A stretch of 46,671 nucleotides of DNA, from assembly GCA_000787465.1 (NCBI GenBank), contig JSYX01000257.1, forward strand, positions 1 to 46,671. Direction: 5' to 3'. The notes below the pieces were generated by a model. That model searched no databases. It saw nothing but the letters and a program-made list of their open reading frames with translations, and was not told where the DNA came from. Every line of letters starts with the position of its first letter. Within the stretch, counting starts at the first letter, position 1. The translations under genes and the position numbers were made by a program. This stretch comes from Thermomucor indicae-seudaticae. Taxonomy: Eukaryota; Mucoromycota; Mucoromycetes; Mucorales; Lichtheimiaceae. Of the stretch, positions 1 to 10,098 are shown piece by piece.

Positions 1-140
1 CTTTGAAAAGTCTTGCAATGCAGGTGATGTGTGCCTGATGCGACATCGTGATTAAAGCAACAACCTTGACAAAGAAACCCAAGAAAAAAATACATTTTGG
101 CGGTTTCCTTTTTGGGCTTTTACAGGACAAAAAAGGAACA

Positions 141-160
141 CCTTATTTTTTTTAATAAGG
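141..160. repeat. 7-bp perfect inverted repeat with T6 loop in the PS synthase 3' flank
   Basis: CCTTATT at 141-147 pairs with AATAAGG at 154-160 around six T residues. It lies 22 bases beyond the phosphatidylserine synthase stop codon on that gene's strand. The transcript would read through an ATTAAA-like poly(A) signal in the loop region, so a role in 3' end formation is possible but unproven. AT-rich palindromes of this size also occur by chance. Confidence 0.35.
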
Positions 161-182
161 CTGTCTTTTAGATAAATGGTAG

Positions 183-1978
183 TTAATCCTTCTTCACACC
201 GTTTGCTGCTCCGGCGGGCGGTGCTGGATTTATGAGGAATCTCCAAGCGGGGAATATGATGAGGATAAACAAGAGAACGATCGACCATCCCGCTTTCACC
301 ACAAAGGGTGCTGGTACGGGAAATTCGTTTTCCGAGAATTTCAGGCAAATGATAGTCTCAGTCATGATATTGCATATCATGAGCCAAGCATGAGCACCAA
401 GACGCTTTGTTTTATCGCTGCAGAGCACATCGATAAGTATCTCGCAATCATACTGTATAACCATCACAGGTTTTTCTTACCTCTCAACAAGGTATTGATA
501 TACATCCCTTGCAGCGGGCAAACCAAACAGAAACATGAGTATCAGTCGGTAAGTATTGAGAGGATGCTCAGGTGGAACCCAAAGCAAGTATTTCAAGTAG
601 AAGCAATTCAGCTCACATTGCAATGACTATGTGCCGTTATTTATCCAAGGACAGAAGAAGAAATGTCTAGTTGCCACTTACCACGGCCATGAGCGCAATG
701 ACACCAAAGTAATTCTTTGGGCTGCTAGTGGCTCTCCACTCAAATCGTGTCCAATCGTGAGGAGTAAACTGCTGCACTGCTCTCTTTGCTTTCCCACGCA
801 AAGACTTGATTTGCTTGAATCTAACCCAGGAATATTGCTATGCAGAGACTTATTTAATGACTTTGTGTAACGAACGCAACCGGTCGGGTCTTGCTTGTCA
901 CCTTCATTGCAAAGTATTGGCAAGTCTTCATTCCGAGATAAATACCAGCCCAGTTGCAGAGCAGCACGTCTAAAATCCACTGGAGCCCGCCATTAGTTGA
1001 GCAAAATGGTATATATGACCACAAATATGGATGGGCTTACATGGTCCCACCAGCACTCTGCAAAATTGTTCAACTGATGCTGCAACGAGTACTCCAGAAA
1101 TTCAAATGTAATAGACAAGATCCAGCAGATCCATTGGTCTCTCAGAATAATTGCCTTGCCGTACCAGCCGAGAACGTGCGCAAGCACAAAGACATCCATT
1201 TGGTTCTAATTTGATGCAGATCAATATGGATCTGTCTATAAAAGAACGCAAGTATAGGGCGCGTCCATTACTGACCTTTATATTATCCCAAGTCAGACCA
1301 CAATTTTCTGCGTAGGATCTCTCTGGCAATGCTTTTCCCAATGCCGGATCAAAATAGGTCATCATTTGCCGTGCTTCATCCTTGCTCTATGGGGGCGTTC
1401 CCCATTGAGGAAGCAATTAAAAAGGAAGTCCCCTTCGTTTGCACGTTACCAGAAACAACAGGAAAACCAGGACCATTTGATAGAGGACACTTAAACTCAG
1501 GACAGCTCGCCAAAACGGTACGCTGGGTCGAATGAATGGGCCATCACGGAACTGGAGCATACCGATAAATACAAAACAACCCATGGCGGCTGAGATGCCG
1601 AGCTTCACGCTCGTCTCGGTATCTTCGTAGTGTGTCCGAACAGCAGCATAGAAAAGCCATGAGAGTAATATACCGAGCGCCGTCAGAGTATGTGGATGGA
1701 CTGTAATAGATCATGCATAAACAAAAGAAAAAACAATGCGTCAGTTGACTGGATCATGAAACGTTTGAGGACTGTGTGTCTCTCTACAAGAGAAACGCAG
1801 AAAGAAATAAAGCAGTTCTTATGGACCAGATAACAGTAAACGGATGCAAGTACAAAAGTCACTACTCACATACGGTTTCTTCGGCGCTGTCCATAGTCGG
1901 ACTGTTCCTGGACCCTGGCTTCGAAATGTCAAGTTGTTTTGACTCTAATGGCGCCGCAACTGTGCTCCCCGCTGACAT
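183..1978 (-). CDS. Phosphatidylserine synthase, base-exchange (PTDSS1/2-like) type
   Basis: This ER integral membrane enzyme swaps the head group of PE or PC for L-serine to make phosphatidylserine. Eight exons (1978-1870, 1700-1450, 1380-1276, 1205-1041, 979-902, 837-682, 611-481, 417-183) join in frame to 409 residues, close to the family's 430-490. Conserved PTDSS blocks appear in order: FHPHTLTAL before the first membrane helix, [10 protein letters not shown], a PERSYAENC block, FAECWWDH followed by [22 protein letters not shown], and the [10 protein letters not shown] helix. Many hydrophobic helices fit the polytopic family. The first exon uses donor GTGAGT at 1869; the more obvious GTATGT just before it would break frame. 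The start at 1978 gives a short hydrophilic N-terminus. Yeasts and filamentous Dikarya make PS with the unrelated CDP-DAG enzyme Cho1, so this animal/plant-style enzyme is notable. Identity is very secure; exon ends are inferred. Confidence 0.93.
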
Positions 1979-4266
1979 GGCTCAAGTATAACGTTACAAG
2001 TAGGCAAAAGAGCAAGGCCTGGTAATCTGAGAGCTCTCCAGAACAAGGAATTACGGATGCTTGTTGAACCAGATCAGAAAAAAGGTACGCTTTTTCCCGG
2101 AACTCCAAAATTTTTGATGCTCGGACCAAAGGTGACTGACAGAACAAAGTTTCAAGCTTGACAACCATATCCAGGTAGAAACCGGTCGGTTAGTCCCCAA
2201 AGATCCAATCTGACAGATGCTTGTCCGCGGCATCTTACATAATAAAATAAAAAGCGCATCAGAAACAAAGGTGTCTGTTCAATTAGCATATGCCATCCAC
2301 AACAGATGATGAACGAACTTGAAAGCATCTGAAACATTGAAGTCTTCTATTGATATATCTATGCGTGAATCCGGCTATATCTGTTTGCTTCATTACTATG
2401 TCATTAATGTGCAATGTAGGTTTTCCTCTGTGCTTTAGTCGAACGGGAAAATGCAATTTCTACGCTTGAGCCGCGGTTATTAAGTGATCTGCCAAGTCAA
2501 CTCCTGAAATCCCGGCGTATACGTAGTGACACCTATGTCTTTGTCATCCAGCTCGGGAGATAGACCGCGACAGCTCGCCAAGTAATTCCCAGTGTCAACC
2601 GTTCTCATAAACCCAATACCACCGAAAGCGGTCAATAAACATGTTCTAGACGTTCGCAGCAACGATTAGATACCTTATGCTGGCTGTCTTGTTCTTTGAC
2701 GTCGCGATGAACAAAAATGCATGCTTAGTTTAGTCGCCAACACATTGTAAAGAAGTGCCAATAACACGTTTTCGGAGGTTCTTGAACACGTTCTACTGCC
2801 CACGTTCTGACTGTGCCGAGGACCTGGATGCTGTCCCGATGACCAGAATGCAATACGCAGCGTTCTTCAACATCGACAGCACGCTATACAGTCCGTGTTG
2901 TCGAGGAAAACGTGTGAACTTTAATATGCTCATGTCCCTTCCTTATATTGCCGCTTCCTGCTGAGTTCAATCATCCATTCCTTCTTGCGCGTTCTGCTCT
3001 TACGAAAACATTGATTTGACCCCATTACGGGAGGACCCTTTCGCGCTGAAACTCGCCTTTTGGTTGCTAGCATATACGTTGCTATTTTAGGTCGTTTTGA
3101 TTATTGGGATGCAGTTAAAGACGCCAATATTCTTTGTTCCTGGATCACACTACAATAGATGAGCGTTTCAGCATATTCTTTGCAGAGACGCTGCCAGCGT
3201 AATATTCCCTAATCACCTCTTGCGACCAGAAGAATATCATCTACGAACTAGTTAAAATATTTTGTTACTCGCCTCATCCTGACTAACGATCCAACAAATT
3301 TACACCATGGAAACTGCGAAGTAATTAGTTTGCCATTCAGGCTAATGGGATCGTCGGAAATAACGTTGCAGAAAGTCTCCGCCATGTGGGTCAATGCATG
3401 GCTTCCTGCTGTGAGACCCAAACTTTGTTTTCCTTGTGCCCAATCTCGATGTCCTTTGAAACCTTTGTTCCACACCATTGACCTTCAGTCTTCCCGAGCT
3501 GCATCTAAGAGCATTTGATCCATCATAATAGGTCTAATTGACCGGGTAATCACCTGGTCATTCGAATATGCATAAGTTATTTGGCACGTGCCAGATCATT
3601 GTAAGCAGCAGTCAGATGGTTGATGCACCGTCCATTGTGGATGCACGTAGGCGCAATATTATTTAGGCAGAAAGCATGTCACTTACAAATAACGGTCAAC
3701 ATCAGTTGTTAACGAATCGATCAACGTGGAAGCTTTGACAAGGGTCCGATCATCGTTACATCCCTTTTCTTCGGCATAACGCATTTGATAGCTGAGAGTT
3801 CACGATACAATAAGGAATTCTGAGCTAGGAACATCAATTGATATGCTTTGGCGAGTCTTACCAAAATAGCGATGCTAAATAAAATTCTATTGTCTGTTTT
3901 CTAAAAAGTCCCTGTGCATGGTGCAACGAACCAAAAAGAATCATGTACGACGTGAAGGAAAAGGTGATTCACGCGCCTGTTTAATTGAAATGGTTATACC
4001 AAACTTTGCTCTTTTCAGCCCTTCCTTTTTTCTCCCTTTCTCCCTTTGAATAGCAAAACGGCTTTTCCCCTCTACCAGCTTTTTGCAAAACTACTTTCTT
4101 TTTCCCAGAATTCCTGCCACTCTCCTTTTACAACCCATAGACAATTCTTCTCTCGAATAGACGGCATAGACAAAAGCCTCAATCTATCTATCTCCCAAAC
4201 CTCCTGATTCGTACATATTTTTGTCATCGCTCTCCCTTCTTTTCTCGTTGCGATATCTCTTAAAGA
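1979..4266. other. Gene-free stretch between PS synthase and kinase
   Basis: I see no supportable gene in these 2.3 kb. Short ORFs occur (for example 3248-3478 on the minus strand), but none continues across a credible splice site into a recognisable family. The two flanking genes are divergent, so their promoters lie here. A pyrimidine-rich run at about 4015-4065 precedes the kinase start and resembles a fungal core promoter or 5' leader. Decayed mobile DNA is possible for 2.4-3.5 kb. Confidence 0.5.
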
Positions 4267-6010
4267 ATGAACACCCTTCATACCGACAGACGTAGCCCAA
4301 GCCGGAACACCAGGAGCCCAAATTTGACCAAGGTACGGTACAGTCCTTCTTCTTTCTCGGTCCTTTGCTCATTCTCTCTTTGTATTCCCAGGCGACCGTA
4401 ATGCAAAAGTCCAGATCGGAACCAAATTGCACGAGCGCTTCAGCATCGTCATTCAAGACTTCTGTGGCCAACATTCATCCGAAGCGGAAATCAACGGGTA
4501 ACCTGCGACGGGCTTCATCCATGTACCAGACTTCGGCGGGTTGCGACAGCAACAATCCCGGCCTCAAAGTTAGTTCTCCCTTCTCTCTCTTAAGTCTGCA
4601 TGTCGAAAACTCAAAACCGAATCGTTCTAGGGTATCTGGAGACCGCCAGGCTGTTGCGAGATTCCCGACATTCTGGGCAAGGCTTATTTGAAACCAAGTC
4701 CAGCTGTCGCATTCGAGCTTCGTCCTAACAACCCTTCGAAGCAGATTACTAAGGTAATTAATTGCTCGAATTTTTCTTTTGTCGTGCTTTTAAAAGGGTT
4801 TTCTTTTAGCGTCCTTGGTATCCGCCTAACCCGTATTGTGAAATCCCACAACTGCCACCACTCGCACGTGCAGAGAACAAATTCGAAGCAAGAATTCGAA
4901 AGCTTCTTCCGAAAACCAATGTTCGCTCAACGGACCCTAGAGCTCGATACACTGATTTCAAAGAAATCGGAACTGGGTAATCAGTGCTTTATACGACCAA
5001 GTTGCATGACATGATGATTAAATCAATTTTATCGTTTAGCGTGAACGGCGCGGTTGTACGGGCTGCTTCTCGCACTCAGCCGAATATGCTCTTTGCTATC
5101 AAGCGATGCAAGTTGGATCCTGATCGTGAATATCGGGCAGCGATCCTGCGTGAGCTGAAGATCATGGCTAGCGGACACAAAAATCTTATTCGATTATCCG
5201 AAGTAACCGTTTGCCGGGACGATATCTGGATCGCCATGGACCTGATGCGATGCTCTGTCTTTGCTGTGCTTTGTCAACGCGGTATCCCCGAGGAACACGC
5301 CATCCACATTGCAGTTGAGACTCTAAAGGCACTCAATTACCTCCACTCAAAGGACATTTTGCATCGGGATGTTAAATGCGAGAACTTACTCTTGGGTTGG
5401 AACGGCGAAGTCAAGCTGGGTACGTTTTGTGTTTGTTATTCTGTTTGTGTTTGGATGTGCTCACGCACCTTGGCCATCAAAACAGCGGACTTTGGGTTAT
5501 CTGCACGCATTAGCCGAGGTAATCGAGACCGATTGGGAACCACGAAATGGTACGTAAAAGCTATCACGTCAGATGGATATGCCTAATTGATATTTTGTTA
5601 TAGGATGGCACCTGAGGTTATTCGCGAAGAGTACTATGATGAAAAGATCGACATGTGGTCTCTTGGTATCACCATCATTGAAATGATGGACCGTGTACCG
5701 CCTCACTACCTTATCAAAGATGAGGAAGAGCTTTTCGACATTATCGCCACGGAACCCAGTCCTACCTTCACTTACAGCTATCCAACCATGTACATGCGGG
5801 GTCTTGTTGCATGGTTGCTCGATGAAGACGCTCGCAGCCGCCCAAGTGCTAAGGATGTGCTCCTGGTAAGTGCTCTATCTATTCCAATGTAAGCGTGATA
5901 CTTATTGGCTCTTTTAGGAAATCGACGCACATGTCAAGAGCAACCTCTTGCAGTGCTCAACTGCAAAGGAACTCACCCGCTTCTTGGACCAAGTCTTGCC
6001 TCAATACTAA
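4267..6010 (+). CDS. PAK/STE20-like serine/threonine protein kinase
   Basis: Eight exons (4267-4332, 4392-4568, 4631-4753, 4810-4976, 5040-5419, 5486-5549, 5604-5865, 5918-6010) give 443 residues. The N-terminal 165 residues are Ser/Thr/Asn- and Pro-rich and unstructured, with no CRIB/PBD or PH domain that I can see. The kinase domain runs from about 167 to the end: glycine loop GTGVNGAV, catalytic lysine in AIKRC (~200), HRDVKCEN (~285), DFGLSA (~307), MAPEV (~328), and a D-x-W-S-L-G-I block typical of STE20/PAK kinases. All catalytic residues are present, so it should be active. The tail EIDAHVKSNLL lies outside the kinase lobe. Substrate and pathway cannot be read from sequence; the STE20 group acts in MAPK, polarity or septation signalling. 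It starts at the first in-frame ATG of an exon that splices cleanly into the next. Confidence 0.9.
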
Positions 6011-6663
6011 ACGAGGTGCCCAATTTGTCTTATTTATGCGCAACTTATTCCCTTTTCCCATTACCAAACACGCTTTCTCCTTCCAAAAAACATACGCCTT
6101 ATGCTGTTGTTCGAAACACCCTTTACATCAGCCCTATGTTTTCTATCCCTTAAACTTACTGCATACTCTAATCTCTATGTAAAAGAATTCAAAATTTTCT
6201 CTTTTCAAGTCTTTTACTTGATAAGTTTTCTCTTCCTATTGTCTTGTTTTTAGAAAAACTAGAATAACATTGACTTTTCCTTTTCTAGGTTTACTGAACA
6301 TTACTTGAGTGAATCATAGCGGCTATTGCACCCTGCATAGTAAGAGTCTGAACTAGAAACCGAGTCCATAGCAGAGGCATTTTTCCTGTCGAAGGAATCT
6401 CCAAAGTCGAGAATAAGATCAAAGATCTGAACAAATTTGTTTAACTTCTGCATATATTGTCCCGTGCCCTTTCTGCTACTGCATATTAGCAACCGACAGT
6501 TCAAACGCAATGGAAGCCCTGAACAAGCTAGGATATATCCTGCAGCACCACGGTGCAAGTAGAAAAAAAGTACAAGGCGTGACGCTTGTGCATACCAGCA
6601 GCAGAGACGTAAGAGGGCGGCGACTCAATCCTCTCCCTTTGGCATATCCAGCAATAGAGCGAC
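6011..6663. other. Spacer between kinase and ALG1
   Basis: This 653-base gap holds the 3' flank of the kinase and the promoter and 5' leader of ALG1. ORFs on both strands (for example 6510-6770 plus, 6476-6670 minus) overlap the ALG1 start in other frames and match nothing I recognise. I see no RNA gene. Confidence 0.5.
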
Positions 6664-8474
6664 ATGGCAAGCGACGCGGATGGAGGCAATTTCTCCATTG
6701 GCGGCTTCCTACTTGTCCTGATCAGCCTGTATCTCATCGGCAGTCGGATCCTGCGTCTTTACATGTTTGAGCAAACTGGCCGATCTATTACGCGTCCTCG
6801 ATCTGTAGCGCAGATCATTGTTCTCGGTGATATTGGACGATCACCCCGTATGCGATATCACGCTGTGTCGCTCGCTGATCACGGCTTTGACGTTGATCTC
6901 ATCGGCTATGTAGGCAAGTTGGTTTCTTTTTTTTTCCTGCCCAAGACATCCATGCCACTTATACGGCACTCAAAGATACCCCGCCTGGAAGTAGGATAAG
7001 TACGAATAGACACATTCGGTTAAGACGGATAAGATCGGCATGGTCCGTTCCCGAAGGATTCCCTCGTCTATTCTACTTGTTATGGGCCCCATTCAAGGCT
7101 ATTTTTGTCGCGTTGCAGCTCGTGTGGTTCATGGGATGCGTAACACCTTGGCCCAATTATATCCTCATACAGGTTCGGGCAAGTTGGAATTCTTGTTGAC
7201 TTTCTGCTAATATGTTCCAACGATAAGAACCCACCAGCTATCCCCACCTTGGCTATAGCGCAGCTTGTTGCATATCTCAGGCAAACGTTTCTGGTCATTG
7301 ATTGGCACAATTTCGGGTATTCCATTCTTAGCATGAAGCTCGGAAAAGATAATGCAGTTGTACGCCTGGCAAAGCGATACGAACAATATTTTGGGCGGTC
7401 GGCGTATGCTCACCTTACAGTCACCGAAAGGATGTGGCAAGAATTGGATTCTTGGGGTGTTCGGTAAGTCTTTTCGAGCAAAACGAAATCTAGTATTCGA
7501 TAGCAAACTCATACTGCTATAGCGGTAAAATGATTGTCTTTAAAGATCGACCACAGCATCATTTTAGGAGGTTGCCAGTCAATGAGATGCACACGGTAGG
7601 ATGATCTGTTCCATTCCTTCGCTTTCTGTGCCATCGCCTGATGAATTTATATCTGCCAGTTCTTGAAAACGCTTCGTTTAGAGGACATTGTGCGACAACA
7701 GACCCTAAGCAGCGCAGGATTTCTTGGAAAAGTGGACGACACCACATCCACACTTTTAACGGAAGATGCACAAGGCTCCGTAAAATTTAAAGCTGACCGG
7801 CCGCGTCTTGTCGTCTCTTCGACGTCGTGGACCGAGGACGAAGACTTTTCGATTCTTTTGGATGCAGTCGAAGAGTATGAACGACGCGCTGCAGAATCAA
7901 AAGCAGTGTACCCAAAACTCTTGTTTGTTATTACTGGCAAAGGTCCCCGGAAAGCCATGTATGAGGAAAAGATCTCCAGAATGAAGTTGGAGAAAACACG
8001 TATTGTGACAGCTTGGCTCGCAACCCAAGACTATCCTTTACTTTTGGGAAGTGCAGACCTCGGCATTTCCCTTCACACGAGTACAAGTGGCATGGATCTA
8101 CCAATGAAGGTTGTCGATATGTATGGTTGTGGGTTACCAGTTTGCGCTGCTTCCTTTGACTGGTAAGTTTCTACTAGGTCCCGTATGCTTCTATGGTTAA
8201 ACGACGCCCGCGCTATTTAGTCTCGGTGAACTAGTAGTTCACGGTAAGAACGGCTTCGTATTTAATAACAGCCAGGAACTCGCCGACCAATTTGTGGTAA
8301 GACCGTTGCTTGTGTAACCACTTAGAGCGAGATACATGACTTTTGTATTAGGACCTGTTTGTGCGAAACCCGTCTAAACTGGACGAGCTTCGAGCTAATG
8401 TTATAAGCGAATTCTCGGAGCAAACATGGGAGAAGCAATGGAGGAACGTCTTAAGCAGCGTCATCAGCCCATGA
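6664..8474 (+). CDS. ALG1: Chitobiosyldiphosphodolichol beta-mannosyltransferase (ALG1, GT33)
   Basis: ALG1 adds the first mannose from GDP-mannose to dolichol-PP-GlcNAc2 on the cytosolic face of the ER, in N-glycan precursor assembly. Seven exons (6664-6913, 6976-7172, 7228-7463, 7523-7595, 7660-8162, 8221-8296, 8352-8474) give 485 residues, near the yeast and human lengths. An N-terminal membrane anchor (about residues 12-35) precedes two Rossmann halves. Visible family blocks are [30 protein letters not shown], a [16 protein letters not shown] region, [18 protein letters not shown] and GKNGFVF. Intron 1 appears to use a GC donor (G|GCAAGT at 6914) and acceptor at 6975, producing GYVDTPPG, which fits the family. 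A GT donor at 6918 with acceptor 6994 also keeps frame and cannot be excluded. The start Met lies 12 residues before the anchor. Confidence 0.93.
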
Positions 8475-9593
8475 AGTTATATCAAGAGCTTGTATGTCGT
8501 GCTGTCAAGAATGGATATTGAGGAAACTGGGCTCGGCCGGTTCCGAAAACTTGTGGCAATAACAGAACGTAATTTAAACAAAGGTTATCCAGGTGTCCTG
8601 AGTATGACCGTCCGCGATGTGTAGGGGAAAACTATCGTATACGTATCTGCAACTAAACTTGCGCCTACTCATCCACCGGTAACTGGGCGATTGTGTCCGT
8701 TCTATATGAGCGACGGACATGTCCACCCATAGATCTGAAACTCTTGGTTGTGGAACGACAATTTCGTTTTAAAACGACTGCATATCATCAGCCTTGCTCT
8801 TCTTGAGCATTTAGAGTAAATTTCGGAAGTACCTGACCTGAGATCCTCGCTTCCAATTTTAGCAACTGTTCCGAGTGAAGCAAACAGGGATTATTCAGGG
8901 TTCTACCAATACCATGTGCGAGAAGGGTTCTCCGCTTGACGAGCGGACAACACAACGTGGGTGTTTGGATTGCGGGCCCTTGAAGCTTGAGAATGTCACA
9001 CAAAGCGTAGGTATGCAGTAAAGATCGTTGACTCGTGGTCAAAGCTACTCCCGAGCTGCCGCGACCCGGGACATGCATCAAGGTCATAATATGATTTACT
9101 GCATGCACATTGAATTTCATTATGCCAGAACAGGCAACAGTCTTGTTGATCATCTCTCTCGTTTTCATTCACGACAAGAATCAGTTTTATGGTTGTCTTC
9201 AGGGATCTAAAGAGCGCAAGATGTTGTTGCAAAACGGTATATGGCCAAGGTTAATTATAATTCCAACCGACTGAAGGCTATGGCCTCTATCCCAAAGAAC
9301 GCTGAATTGTGTCTTGGGATCAATGATAGATCATTCCAGGTTCAATATCCATCATGAACGTGTGAATTGATCACCGATATGATACACGAGTTCAGCGGTT
9401 GCTGTTCCGAAGGTCAGGATTCGCCTTAAAACAGCATCGAGTGTTACTAGAGCACGAAACGGACTTGAATCGGTACAGCGACGACGATACACACCTGTCG
9501 GTGTCGAAACATTTCTTTGTCAAGCACGCTCTTCGGAAGACCGAAAAAATATAGATATTTTTCCTTACTATGTGTGTAACAATGTAAATCCCC
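8475..9593. other. Gene-free stretch between ALG1 and the transposon remnant
   Basis: No gene is supportable. Minus-strand ORFs (8788-9168, 8996-9232) and a plus ORF (9028-9210) overlap each other. The plus frame ends in a VDHLSR-like string that recalls retroelement RNase H, but nothing else supports it. Old transposon flank is likely because the next 3.4 kb are transposon-derived. Confidence 0.45.
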
Positions 9594-10098
9594 TTACGGG
9601 GAACCCACGTTCGATGTGGTGATATTTGTGGTTGATGCTGATCTTTGGAAAATGCCCGGTCTTCCCTGATCTGACCAGACAGATACAACAATCTGGTAGA
9701 GATTTTTTGCAGCATTCACGTCTCGATTCCATAGTATACCACAGTGTTTGCAGACAAGGATACCATGGTGAGAGACGCCATCTGAAGACTTCCATTTCTC
9801 CAGTGTTCTATTCTGACATGAGTTACAGATTTAACGAAAGGTTAGAAAACGTTAAGATACCAACAAAGGATGTCCATACCTGGGATGACAAATATTCGTC
9901 TATCTGGACGACTACTAGTTGGCCCGCTCTTTCCCTTCTTTTTAGGCTGTTGTAAATCTTCCATTGAGAGCTGACCTGTGCCTCTTGATTAAACATTCCA
10001 TTGCCGAAAGCGATCAATGGCATTTTGCCTTCATTATCGATGGATGTCTTCCGCGGTTTCCATTTGCATTTCTCGACAGTCGGCCTACATGCTGATAC
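9594..10098 (-). pseudogene. 5'-truncated TnpB/Fanzor-like nuclease C-terminus (RuvC-III plus zinc ribbon)
   Basis: On the minus strand, frame 10098-9880 reads KWKPRKTS, then MPLIAFGNGMF (the RuvC-II region of TnpB relatives), then IDEYLSSQ. About 50 bases later 9827-9594 reads CNSC, CKHCG and WNRDVNAAKNLY, and stops. The CxxC...CxxC ribbon followed by a catalytic-type Asp in NRDVNAAKN is the signature of the OrfB/TnpB zinc ribbon and RuvC-III. The DEY glutamate matches the position Fanzors use in place of the canonical RuvC-II Glu. The GTATGG at 9878 looks like an intron donor, but no AG precedes CNSC; an acceptor at about 9813 would delete the first CxxC. The N-terminal half (WED/REC and RuvC-I Asp) is absent: upstream sequence is transposon protein in another frame. 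It is a remnant and unlikely to be a working nuclease. Confidence 0.78.

Noticed and set aside
1861..1873. GTATGT as donor of PS synthase intron 1
   Set aside because: It leads to a stop codon right after the junction; GTGAGT four bases downstream keeps frame and gives the family's FHPHTLTAL.
3248..3478. 76-codon minus ORF that looked partly protein-like
   Set aside because: No known motif, no partner exon in frame, and the adjacent frame looks equally plausible; left as unassigned DNA.
9028..9210. Possible retroelement RNase H motif (VDHLSRFH)
   Set aside because: Only one short motif in a 60-codon frame, with no catalytic Asp/Glu neighbours, reverse transcriptase or LTR nearby.
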